DNA of 12,555 bases from Saccoglossus kowalevskii. Its lineage: Eukaryota; Hemichordata; Enteropneusta; Harrimaniidae. The stretch is from positions 1 to 12,555 of the forward strand of contig NW_003119998.1 of assembly GCF_000003605.2 (NCBI RefSeq). Reading direction: 5' to 3'. Shown piece by piece: positions 1 to 8,768 of the stretch (positions within the stretch are counted from its first letter, which is position 1; each line of letters begins with the position of its first letter). The notes beneath the pieces are model-generated. The model was not told where the DNA came from. It was given only the letters and a program-made list of their open reading frames with translations, and ran no database searches. Made by a program: the position numbers and the translations under genes.

Positions 1-310
1 AAGACAAAGTTGAGAGAATGTCAAGACAATGTTGAGAGAATGTCAAGACAATCACATATCGGGGGAATATCAAAACAATTAAATGTCGAGACAACCAATT
101 AAATGCATAATTTGGACAATAACGACCAAATAACCATACAATAGCATTATAATAACCAAATATTTGAATAACAAAACAATAACAATGAAATAATGACATA
201 ATAATAATAACATAATGCCCAAATAACAACCAAACAACCCAATAATAACATAATAATGATGACATAATGACCACAATGATGGCATAATGTCCACATAAAG
301 ACACCAATAT
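1..310. repeat. Degenerate short tandem and simple repeats
   Basis: Two perfect adjacent copies of a 22-bp unit (9-30 and 31-52, beginning gttgagagaatg) are followed by decayed copies with the motif (a)tgtc(a/g)agacaa up to about 100. From about 100 to 310 the sequence is built from short words such as ataatgac, cataatg and caaataac. The long minus-strand reading frame here (79-339) is a by-product of this repetition: its translation is almost all L, I, V, Y and M. No gene is called. Confidence 0.75.
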
Positions 311-1824
311 AATTTTGGCGGTGTTCTCACCCCATACATAAGGTGGAAGGTTATAATTATATTATATAATTGATATATTACAGTATGATGAAATAAGCTG
401 GTGTAACATTATGGAATTGAGTGTAGGATTTGTTTCATTGTCGCTCTCGTTCAGCTAAAGCTACCGGGTGCAAACTCTTCGTCGGCCAAGGTTCGTTACA
501 CCAATGGTAGTATAACCATGTGTAGGCTATTTATTACTACAGAAATTAGAATCACGAGGACGTAATATGGCCGCCTTTACTGCCTTTGGTTAACGGGTTC
601 TTCGATTTGTAGGACGCCAAATCTACAAAACGAAGATTTCAAGGAAAACGCAGATTCTTTGCTGTTTCACATCAGAGTAATAGTAGTATGACTACAGTTG
701 GTCAATTATTACATTACAAATTAAAATCAAGATGTATCATGACCGCTTTTAATGTACACAAACTCACATCTATAACCATGCATACAATCCCGATAATGCA
801 ATTGGTGCATGTATACTTCCGACAAAATATAATAAAATAAGCCAATATCTTATACTATATTTCATGAAATATTGTTGGGAACACGCGTGTATGGTGAGGT
901 GGGAACAACACAATGCAACAACAAACGCCAAAATACAAAAAAACAAACAAAAAAACATTTCAAACACATCAGTGAACGAATGACAAGTGAATCTCGATTT
1001 ACACAAGGAAGGGCTGAGTTCAGGTGTTTTGAACATTCTGTTGCACATGTGACATGCGCCATATATTATGATTAATGGTAGTTAGATGTACGTTGACACT
1101 TAGGTGACAAATTAATATTTGCGATCCGCAGTGTAAGTTCAACTACAAGCTCATTATATCTGCTGGAAAACCTTTTGAATGTCAAGGAGAGTATCAACAA
1201 AAACTCCTGATTAATAGTTCGGTCAAAAGAAAGTATAGCCGCTTAATTTAGAATTTGTGAGGAAAATTACATCATCATTATATTAGATTGAAAATTGGAA
1301 TTAGCTTGCAGTCTTTCGATTTTATGTTGATATTTTGTTCAGCTGTTTATTTTGCATGTTTCATGGCGTTCCGTTTTCTGCCACATGTTTTGGTCTCTGT
1401 GAATACGGTAATGTGCATGCCTAGTGTTAAGGGTTCAAGTTGTCCCCCACCCCAACCCCGTGAAACTGAAAAAAAAACGTTGACATGTTTTTTTTCATTT
1501 TTATCTTACAGTATAGCATTTTCTGTGACTTTTTTTTATAATTAGACCTCACATTGTTGTTGATCTAAGAGTAGTAATGGACATATCCAAGGCTAATCAC
1601 ATTACATTATGGGTACAGATGCCACAGCTAATTTAGGATCACTCCCGCCTTGCTTACTAGCCATTACTGTGTTTTTTTCAGGTAAGCTAACTGTGCTTTG
1701 TTTTTTGGTTGGTCACCCATTGTTAGTTCTGATGCCGTGAATGTTGTCTTCTTTCATGAATTCTTCTGTATGGCTCAGACCCAATTAACATTGTATCTAC
1801 AGATACAAAGTTTGTATAGCTAAT
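311..1824. other. AT-rich non-coding stretch, no gene recognised
   Basis: The stretch is AT-rich with many homopolymer runs. Reading frames of up to about 90 codons occur on both strands around 770-1075 and 1288-1545, but they overlap one another, are hydrophobic or low in complexity, and contain no recognisable motif. I treat them as chance. The only structured item is a hairpin at 599-636. It may be intergenic or intronic. Confidence 0.6.
599..636. repeat. Short inverted repeat (hairpin)
   Basis: The arms 599-612 (tcttcgatttgtag) and 623-636 (ctacaaaacgaaga) are reverse complements with one mismatch, separated by a 10-base loop. No T-run follows as in a bacterial terminator and no flanking target duplication is seen, so its role is unknown. 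It could be part of an old foldback element or simply a chance palindrome. Confidence 0.5.
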
Positions 1825-1980
1825 TATTAGGGTTGTACAAACCCGTTTGTTTGTAATCCGTGGAAATAATAAATTTCATTTATTACTCGTCAGGCTTATT
1901 TACAGATTACAGCCCCAAACAGAACTACTAGGTAATATACCCGGGTCCGGAAAAAACACCCTAGGGTAGCATTCTCTAGA
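1825..1980 (-). repeat. DIRS right inverted terminal repeat
   Basis: Bases 1881-1980 align without gaps to the reverse complement of 5237-5336 at about 82 of 100 positions (hand count). Most differences are transitions, as expected from age and CpG decay. The outer extension 1825-1852 is the exact reverse complement of 2050-2077, and 1855-1875 is repeated directly at 2101-2121, both inside the internal complementary region. Base 1825 is therefore a good estimate of the element's 3' terminus. Confidence 0.85.
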
Positions 1981-2024
1981 ACAATGGCCGCCCGGAAGCT
2001 TATGGGAAGATGGGCGTTTTTTCA

Positions 2025-2121
2025 ACGGATTTTCTGGTAGTGTTTAGGTAAACAAACGGGTTTGTACAACCCTAATAGTTTACTATATCACCTACCAGAA
2101 AATCCGTGGAAATAATAAATT
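2025..2121 (-). repeat. DIRS internal complementary region (ICR)
   Basis: This block carries copies of both element ends joined together. Bases 2050-2077 match the right terminus in inverted form (28 of 28). Bases 2101-2121 match 1855-1875 directly (21 of 21). Bases 2025-2040 and 2092-2107 are perfect 16-bp inverted repeats of each other. In DIRS1 elements the ICR is thought to act as a template that joins the ends of the replication intermediate into a circle. The deduced junction between right end and left end lies near 2077/2078. Confidence 0.8.
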
Positions 2122-2259
2122 GATTTTTTTACTTGCTCTGGTGGCTGAAATGTACATTTTTCAACACAAAAAGCAGAAAAAGTAAAAAAAAATGAGAGAG
2201 TTTTGTCCTGGGATACAACCATCCGAAAGTCCATCCGAGTCTTCAAATAACTAGTGAGT

Positions 2260-2824
2260 TCATGAAGAAGGCACATCCGTCACTGAAGGACAGTGCCCAT
2301 ATCCCTGAACGCCGCATCCTGATGCCAGAGCCATAAGAAAACCGTTTTCATAATGACATACTTCATGTCTGCCGATCCATAGGCTCGAAGGGGGTGTAAT
2401 AATGCTACTAGAACCAAGGGCAAGTCCCAGTGTGGGGGATTCATTAGCCCCTTGGCATGCGGCCTTTTCGTGCTGTGCATAATTGAACTCAAGGCCAGTT
2501 TCAGTCCAGCAGACCAAACTTGGAACAAAACCGATCGGTATTCAAGAATCGGTGATAGAATTTCCTCAATCAAAAAATACAAAGAAAATCGGCTACCTCG
2601 CTAGTAGTGGGACGGAGATGATCAATCTCCCTCCCATTACACCAATCGATGTAGAGTCTCCAACTGGGTTCATACAAATGTCTAGTGCCATACGACTGTG
2701 CCGAATTCGAGGAACTTGGATAACTCTGATGAAAAGCCTTGCACTTGCATGAGTTAGTCGACAGCCTCCACACATGAAGATGGAACAACGCAGGGCTGTT
2801 GGGACAACTCCCCTGGGGACTCAA
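2260..2824 (-). pseudogene. DIRS tyrosine recombinase, broken and C-terminally truncated
   Basis: The reading frame from 2824 to about 2570 carries the inter-domain block HLHVWRLS that follows RNase H in DIRS polyproteins. It continues into a core-binding (SAM-like) domain with WRLYIDWC at residues 55-62 and SEVADFL at 75-81. A frameshift near 2575 leads into a second frame with LEYRSVL, HWDLPLVL and SADMKYVIMKTVFL. A further shift gives MALASG, the segment just before the first catalytic Arg box. The expected Arg-rich/SEL block is replaced by CGVQGYG, so the first catalytic Arg is lost. The His, Arg and Tyr boxes, about 100 or more residues further on, are not visible before the ICR begins. 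In an intact element this enzyme integrates the circular DNA. Family assignment rests on these motif strings as I remember them for DIRS/Ngaro recombinases. Confidence 0.75.
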
Positions 2825-2928
2825 CTAGAAGGTCCAGCAACATAGGACCAGACCTTCCTGGCCAATTGGGCGCCATCATTAACAGAAGGCAGGTGGGCTC
2901 GAGTCACAGTTTCTCCAACACTTGGTGC

Positions 2929-3450
2929 CTAGTTGAAAGGGTGGGAATGCGTAAGCATCCATGGGACTCCCAGAGATCGAAAGAGATCAAATGCGCTTGT
3001 CTCCAGGAGCAGCTGCACGCACGTCAGAAGCTTGGCAGTCAGGGGATTGGCAAGCAGATCTATCTGGGGATAGTCCCAGAGAAGAATAAAAGGGATCCAC
3101 CACTCACTGGGGGATCTGCCACTCGGTGAACTAAAACCGAATATACGTCTCAAGAGGGCATCCGCTGCACTGATGGGTATCTTTGGAAGGTGGTGAGCCA
3201 TAGCTCCACTCAGTTCCAGTCACCAAAGGAGAATATCCTCTGCTGACTTCAACAATGTGGGGAAGCACGTCCCCCTCTAGCTGTACAACACTACAGAGGT
3301 GTTGTCTGTCCGAAGCAGGACTTCTGACAAATAGGACAAATAGGACGGTCTGCAACTCCAACCAATAGACGTGGCGGCCCGCATATGTGGTCGGCCATCA
3401 GACGGCCGCCCCCTCTGGGAGCAATGCATCCGTAATGAGAATCAGTGAGG
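2929..3450 (-). pseudogene. DIRS RNase H domain, frameshifted
   Basis: Reading the minus strand, the four acidic RNase H positions can be placed in order but across three frames. LILITDA (Asp near 3430) and WLELQTV (Glu near 3360) share one frame with an in-frame stop between them. RTDNTSVV (Asp near 3310) is in a second frame. SAADALLRR (Asp near 3160) is in the third, followed by DYPQIDLLANPL, which resembles the conserved P-Q-(I/V)-D-L-(F/L)-A segment that closes this domain in DIRS elements. In a working element this domain removes the RNA strand after first-strand synthesis. It lies just upstream of the recombinase remnant, as expected. At least two frameshifts and a stop make it non-functional. 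Confidence 0.75.
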
Positions 3451-3540
3451 GAGTCGTCAAATCTAGGGGCATCTCCTTCTCCGAGTTCCCAGGCGTCCTT
3501 CCACTAAGGTTGGATTGAGCTCCACAAACTCGTTCGGTTG

Positions 3541-4760
3541 CCTGAGGACTAGAACAGGACGCCAACTCCCCCAACTCTTGGAAACGAGGAGGATGTCGGA
3601 ATTAAACCCTTTAAATGGGGTTCTCCATGGAGCGTACAGCTCTTCTCTCCAGAAGGCTGGCTACTTTTTGCTGGGTCATTTCCGCCTTGACCTCGTCCCT
3701 TGGTAGAGGGACCAGAGCGGGATGAGGCATCAGAGGAGACCAGAGAGGGCTTTGATACCCCTGAGACTCTACTGCGAGCGTCCAGGGGTCAGAAACTCTC
3801 CTGCACCAAGCTGGTGTATGCTTCTGAGGTGCGATCCGACAAAGAGGAGTGGACAGTGGTTTGGAGCTGGGGGGGGGGGACTGAGGGGGGAACCCGGAGT
3901 TGTGCCACCATCCATGCCTAGGCAGCCGGTAAAACCTTTAACGAGATTTTGTGGCTCCCTGTCCCCCAGAAATGCCAGAATGTCCTACCACCAGGGCCAC
4001 GTTCTAGGACCTCTTCTGACCCTCCTTGCTACCGGTCTTCTACCTCTTAGGAGACCTCGCTGGCTGGTCAAAAAACATGGGACTTATTGCCTAAGCCGTC
4101 CTGCGGTTTTCGTTTGAACTGTTGACCAAAAACGGACAGTCCTAGCCAACAAGAATGATTGCTTCAATGAATACGTTGATCCTGAGCAACCACCAATAAC
4201 GACTACTGCATCAGCTAGCCTGCCATCAACGAGCTGGCCATGCACCCAAGGCCCTCTCTGCAGACAATCAAACTTGTCTCCCCCGAGTAGGGTAGGGTTA
4301 CTGACTCAGTATTGCCTCTTGCTCAACCAAAACCACTCCTTGCCAAGAGGGCAATATGGACTTGCAGGATGTCTCATATAGCGACTCTCTGTGCAAAACT
4401 TGTCCAACAGCTTGAGGATCGTGGTCCGTTGCTTAGCACTCAGTTGGTCACAACTTAAAAGGGTGAGCTGACGCTCTAACCAAGGAGTCCCATTCTACAA
4501 AGTGAAAAGATTTAAAATTTGCCAGCAATGCCTGATGCACTTACAGCTCTGGTGCCAGTCAACTGACCATGGAACTTGGCCTTCCCAAACCACATAATAC
4601 GCATGAGTATCGGGTTTGGGACTGGAAATCCATGAAGAAGGCTGTGGCACTGCACGAATAACCCAAATCAGGGACCCATTGACGGTTTGCATATCATCCC
4701 CCAGTCGGAGGCATGGGACAAGACCGACCCAATCCAGGATCAGCCCCCTCCACAACCTGG
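3541..4760 (-). pseudogene. DIRS Gag-like remnant
   Basis: This occupies the Gag position, after the left terminal repeat and before RNase H. An open stretch on the minus strand from about 3787 to 3552 encodes a Ser/Pro/Gly-rich tail with STKGRGQGGND, then FPRVGGVGVLF (3575-3552). That last string resembles the (V/L)GGRLxxF motif near the Gag/RT boundary of DIRS-like elements. Further upstream, DTHAYYVVWEGQ and, in another frame, SCVLCGLGRP (both near 4570-4615) recall the D-x-H-x-x-C-x-x-C-x-G motif of these Gag proteins. Frames are interrupted repeatedly, and a run of 11 G (3869-3879 on the plus strand) sits in the middle. Gag similarity is weak and assigned mainly from position; the tail motif is the best evidence. 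Confidence 0.5.
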
Positions 4761-5236
4761 GTCACACGAGGGGCGAGAATGCGACTATAACAAAATGACA
4801 ACACATATGTTCGGGTTCCAAACTGGCAGCTCTAAGTGGCAAGATGATCTAATGTGCCGAATTTAGTCGACACGATCTTAGTCTTTTTTAATGATTAAAG
4901 CATGATGCAATTGAAGAAATGACATGAAAAGTTATAGTGAAAAAACGAGGAAATTCACCGCGCCAAAAATAGGAATCAAGGCGAATATAACTGAGCTGTT
5001 GATTCAACAAAAAACAAGTAAAAAATGAAGCCCCTTATAAGGAAAGTCTTTACCGTAATGACGTTGATTGTCGGAGTCGATCACCACTAGATTTCTAGAG
5101 GCTCAGTCTAGAAACTGCAATCTGCAAGGTGCAAAATCACACAACCATTGGCCAGCGGAACAAACAAAGAATTAGGAAATGGCAGGCCTCGGGTGCATTA
5201 TCGCCCTGTGGGTGACCCCTTAGGCGAGGCCTGTTT
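4761..5236 (-). other. DIRS 5' leader region
   Basis: This lies between the left terminal repeat and the Gag remnant. It is more AT-rich than the coding remnant and I find no open frame or motif. In an intact DIRS element this would be leader sequence and the start of Gag. I see no independent feature in it. Confidence 0.4.
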
Positions 5237-5336
5237 TCTGGAGAATGCTACCCTAGTGTGTTTCTTTTGGACTTGGGTATATTCTCTAGTAGTTCCATTT
5301 GGGGTTGTAATTTTTAATTAAGCCTAACAAGTAATC
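5237..5336 (-). repeat. DIRS left inverted terminal repeat, outer end missing
   Basis: This is the reverse complement of 1881-1980 at about 82 of 100 positions, including the perfect string ctagggtagcattctc. The similarity stops abruptly at 5336. The right repeat continues for about 55 bp beyond the matching point (1825-1880), and the ICR predicts the left outer sequence, but neither is found next to 5336. The left terminus is therefore truncated or replaced. Confidence 0.8.
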
Positions 5337-6867
5337 AGTATTCTGATACGAAGAATGTAGGCTAGTGGTCTCTGTTTTTTTGTATGAATTTCAAACGACC
5401 TTAGGTATGGTTCTGTACTTTGGTACATACCCCTATAGATCTGATAGAAGTGTTTGTGTTTTCTGCATGGACTTCAAAAGACAATTTTACATTCCCGTAC
5501 TTCTCGGGAAGGTTTTTAGGTGTCCATTCATTCTTAGCTGTTCCACTTGTTTCATATGCTCCCTGTATTTAATTATGGTTTCTGTGCGACAGCATTGATG
5601 TAGAATCTCTGCTGGACTGGTTTCTGTGCAGGCAGTGGTATTGTGTTGTATGTTGAAATAATAATGACATGCAGCTTGATTAGGATTTCTCATACAGTAA
5701 GTTGGATCCCCTGGGTATTTCTTTTTCTGCCTCCCAGTAAGGGGTTCCATTGGGGTTAGAAGTTGGGGTGACATTTCCATAAATTGGTTATTTTCTTGTG
5801 AGGAGCTATTTTGAAATCCAGATTGATGGATCCCTTATGAGTGGGTCCCATCTTTCGGTACTGTTGTTTTCAAGGCTTCGGCCTGAACATGTACTACCTC
5901 TGTAATGAGAGTCAATGGGGAATGAAGGAACTTGCTCTTGACTTGTTAATGGCAGTTGTCACTTATCTGTTTTTCACAATTTGTTACCTTTGGGCACAGT
6001 AACCATGTCCACACCCAACTCTTGTTCAATGGTTAATCCTGTTCACATGCAGCTCAGAACATGAATGGTTTGGCTCGGTCTTGTAGAGATTTTGTGTTTT
6101 GTGCAGGTACTATTTCAAAGGGGAATTAATCTGTCTCTTTTTTTATGAACTTAGCTCCTGTACAGTCACTGGCCCTGTAACTGCTTCCTTCTTCTTTACA
6201 GGAGAGCTTGAGAGAACAAGTATTTACCTCTCACTACTACTAAGCAAAACTACAATGGACAGCATTGTGGATTTTTTCACCATTATCAAGCTTCATCAAA
6301 AACATTATACCTACACAGATATGGCTAAGCAGATGCAGGGCTTTCGTAGCATCCTTCCATGCTAGTGCACATGATTGTTCCCACCACCTCCGCCACACAT
6401 ATCTGCAGGGCTTAGTCTATGGTGATGAGCAGCATTGGGGGAAGAAGGAACAGTTGAATGCAAACTCTGTGTAGTAGAGCACAGATATTGCATACCTACC
6501 CCACGCCAGTGCCATGCAGTCCATTGCCAATAAATCGGGTAAGGATGACAGCAATTCAGACAAAGATAATATTTCTGGATATCTGAGGACGAGATCAGTT
6601 GGCACAGGATCACTGGGATGTCTCTCAACTTTTCATGCAAATTAACGATTTCATTACAGATACAAAGAGCTGATAACCCCGCTATTGTCCTTGCAAGTGA
6701 GGTGTAGATGGGAGTATGACAGTTAGAGACGTACATATTATTTTGCTATTTATATTTTAATTATATTTTCTGAATTCAGTAAAATACATTGCAGTTTTCT
6801 CATTTAAATATACTGTAAATCACTCTGGCAGTGCTATATCAGACAAACAGTTAATAAATGATTGGTA
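5337..6867. other. Non-coding stretch, no gene recognised
   Basis: The sequence is T-rich on the plus strand. Reading frames of 60-124 codons occur on both strands (5365-5598, 5487-5780, 6099-6474, 6362-6736), but they overlap one another, show no domain motif and look compositionally like shadow translation. A polypyrimidine tract ending in acag at about 6200 resembles a splice acceptor, followed by a plus-strand frame to 6365, but nothing else supports an exon. No RNA gene or repeat was identified. Confidence 0.5.
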
Positions 6868-7208
6868 CAGTCAAGCCTGTGGTAGAAACCACATTTATAT
6901 AAAGACCAAGTACCCAATCCATAGTGACTACCTTTTGCCAGTGCCAATACAATATACATACAGTGTATGACGTCCAATGTGACCCTTAACCACCCTTTGG
7001 CAGCGATTTGGTCAAACAAACCTGTGTATAAAGGCCAAAAAGACAATTCTGTACATTAAACTTATTTAATTAAGAAACTTATTTTCAAAAATATGTTGAC
7101 ACTAAGAATTATTGTCATATTAGTATACATAAATAAGTTAATTAACCTCCACATACAGACTAAAAATTTATAAGTAATTTGGATGGTCACTATACACAGG
7201 TTTGACTG
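6868..7208. mobile_element. TA-flanked miniature inverted-repeat transposon (341 bp)
   Basis: The left end CAGTCAAGCCTGTG and the reverse complement of the right end, CAGTCAAACCTGTG, match at 13 of 14 positions. Weaker similarity continues inwards (TAG, then ACCA). Both ends are flanked by TA (6866-6867 and 7209-7210), the target duplication used by Tc1/mariner-type transposases, and CAGT termini are common in that superfamily. The interior has no coding frame but repeats end-like words such as acctgtgtataaagg. It would be a non-autonomous element moved in trans. Superfamily assignment is inferred from the TA and termini only. Confidence 0.65.
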
Positions 7209-7210
7209 TA

Positions 7211-8608
7211 CACCCCCTCACATATAGCAATGGATAATTTAATATAATGTGAAGGCAAATGTATCATACTATCAAAGATGATAAACTTTCAGAAAAACAT
7301 CTTTCCAAAACATCATGGCCTCTAGTGACAAAGATGGAATATGTCCTTAAAAAAAGAAAGCCACACAAATAACTTTGTTTGATTATATAGCCATTCGTAT
7401 TTAGACTACGATAAAACTGTATTTTATATTATAATAACACCCACATATCAAAACAATATGCATGTGAATACTTCTTCTTACACCTAGCACTGTAGTGGTT
7501 CATCAATAGAGGGTGCTGTTTATAGGCATGCATTGTTTAGCCATTTCTAACCATGTCTTATCAACCAATAAAGTTTTCTTATTGGCTACAGGGATTCAGT
7601 TTTACATGCAATGCAAAAATATCATTACGACTGCTCAATACATTTTCGTGAAAGTCCTTGGGTGTTTTTTTTTATTTATATTTTGCAAATAGATTGCTTA
7701 TTGCTATGCAAGGTCATGAAAAGAAAATTTAAAGAACAAAAAATGTGAGTCATGAACCAAATTCTTAAGATAAACAATATATAAATTTTTTGTGAATTGT
7801 AGGGTTAATAAATGTGACTCTATAAGGAAAAGCAAAAAATGATCTGTTCAATTAGAAAATTCTTTTCCAATTTTTATGAAACTCGGGATAAAAAAGCGTG
7901 GTACAGACCTATTTGCAATGATATGATAGTTTCTGTAGTTTGTCCTATGCTAGTATTCTGCACGTCCATTTTCAAACCCACTGTACTCAACAAACTCATT
8001 ACATTATTCTGTGTTTTACTATAACATTTTCACCATGGGAAATGTTTTTGGTTTGCAAATCTGATGAAGTCTGTGAAGACTTAACCCCATGAAAAACTAA
8101 ATGTCCCTGCACAAATAAACTTTTGGGACCTTTATCCAAATTTGTCACTTATGAAACCATATGATTTACAGCAATTCATTATAACTGACTTTTCAATAAA
8201 TTATAAAATAATTTGGTCAAAACCAGCATTTGTGGAAGTGGAATACACAAAGGAACAAAATAACATCCATAAAACCAAAGTAACAACAATATTAATGTGT
8301 ACTTTTTAACATTACATAAAATTGTAAAACCCTACAAATAAGGACAGAAATGATTGTAACCACATTCAGACCAATGTCTGCACTTTGCTCAGAATAAAAA
8401 AAATAGTTCAGAATTTGTCAAATAATGACATTACAATTATTAATAAAATAATAATGTTCAATACAGAATTTGTATGCGTATTTTGCATATTTACAAGTAT
8501 TTTTCTATAGTCATTTTGGATCAAATTGACGTAATTACTTCAGGTCTTTATATAACATTTTGAAAAAAATCTGTGAAAATTGTACACAATCTTATTTGGT
8601 GAATAGGG
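7211..8608. other. AT-rich non-coding stretch
   Basis: The sequence is very AT-rich with no supported gene. A 61-codon plus-strand frame at 7839-8024 has no motif. A small 7-bp-stem hairpin occurs near 7566 (ccaataa/ttattgg). A hammerhead-like motif at 8061-8085 is described separately. Otherwise I see nothing. Confidence 0.5.
8061..8085 (+). other. Hammerhead-ribozyme-like motif, degraded
   Basis: CTGATGA (8061-8067) is the first conserved hammerhead core box. It is followed by a perfect hairpin AAGTCT-GTGA-AGACTT (8067-8082), the type of stem II seen in hammerhead motifs of Penelope-like retroelements. The second core box, normally GAAA(C), is replaced by TTAAC, so cleavage activity is not expected. 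No Penelope reverse transcriptase is visible nearby. It may be a relic of such an element or a chance match. Confidence 0.25.
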
Positions 8609-8612
8609 TTAA

Positions 8613-8764
8613 AGCGAGAGGGTCGTCACCTGCGCACATGCGGGAATTGAGTCCTAAGCGACGATAACAACACACGCTAAAAACGCAAAAGCTTATGGGT
8701 AGACGCTTGTTATAATGACACGCCATGGCCATCTGATGCATGCGCAGGTGACGACTCCCTCGCT
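8613..8764. mobile_element. TTAA-flanked miniature inverted-repeat transposon (152 bp)
   Basis: The left end starts AGCGAGAGGGTCGTCACC and the right end, reverse-complemented, starts AGCGAGGGAGTCGTCACC. The match extends through CTGCGCA, giving an inverted repeat of about 24 bp with two mismatches. Both sides carry TTAA (8609-8612 and 8765-8768), the target duplication typical of piggyBac-superfamily transposases. The element is GC-rich and CpG-rich inside a very AT-rich flank, so its edges are sharp. It encodes no protein and would depend on a transposase elsewhere. Its termini are not the CCC-type ends of classical piggyBac, so the superfamily is an inference from TTAA. Confidence 0.75.
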
Positions 8765-8768
8765 TTAA

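Larger units (their letters stand above)
1825..5336 (-). mobile_element. Decayed DIRS1-like tyrosine-recombinase retrotransposon
   Basis: On the minus strand the order is left terminal repeat (5336-5237), Gag-like remnant, RNase H remnant, tyrosine-recombinase remnant, internal complementary region (2121-2025) and right terminal repeat (1980-1825). Inverted terminal repeats plus an internal region complementary to the joined ends are the hallmark of the DIRS1 group, as opposed to Ngaro or PAT elements with split direct repeats. DIRS elements integrate through a circular intermediate using a tyrosine recombinase and make no target duplication; none is seen here. Every coding part carries stops and frameshifts. 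At about 3.5 kb it is shorter than the usual 5-6 kb, and the reverse-transcriptase core and recombinase catalytic tail are not found. Base composition is more GC-rich than its surroundings. The element class is well supported. The exact outer left boundary is uncertain. Confidence 0.85.

Noticed and set aside
79-339. 86-codon minus-strand reading frame
   Set aside because: It lies wholly in degenerate simple repeats and its translation is nearly all hydrophobic residues and tyrosine.
450-520. Possible tRNA or tRNA-derived SINE from a B-box-like ggttcgttac
   Set aside because: No matching A box at the right distance, no cloverleaf pairing and no poly-A tail.
770-1075. Overlapping frames of 66-92 codons on both strands
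   Set aside because: Two minus-strand frames and one plus-strand frame share the same bases, with no motif and no sign of coding composition.
1825-2077. Independent 253-bp foldback transposon with 28-bp inverted ends
   Set aside because: The interior contains the 100-bp repeat that matches the other end of the DIRS element, and the flanking direct repeat fits the ICR model, so a separate insertion is not needed.
3515-4117. Plus-strand frames of 63-131 codons within 3515-4117
   Set aside because: They are antisense shadows of the minus-strand DIRS Gag/RNase H remnants; the GC-rich composition simply leaves fewer stops.
6362-6736. 124-codon minus-strand frame, considered as a PIF/Harbinger nuclease fragment
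   Set aside because: A faint MDCMALA resemblance to the Asp-containing nuclease motif occurs in a different frame, with no consistent order of the other motifs. The frame ends in a poly-Gly run and looks like chance.
7495-7525. CTCF-like or CR1-like word (aatagagggtgctgt)
   Set aside because: Only part of the consensus matches and no flanking retroelement structure is visible.
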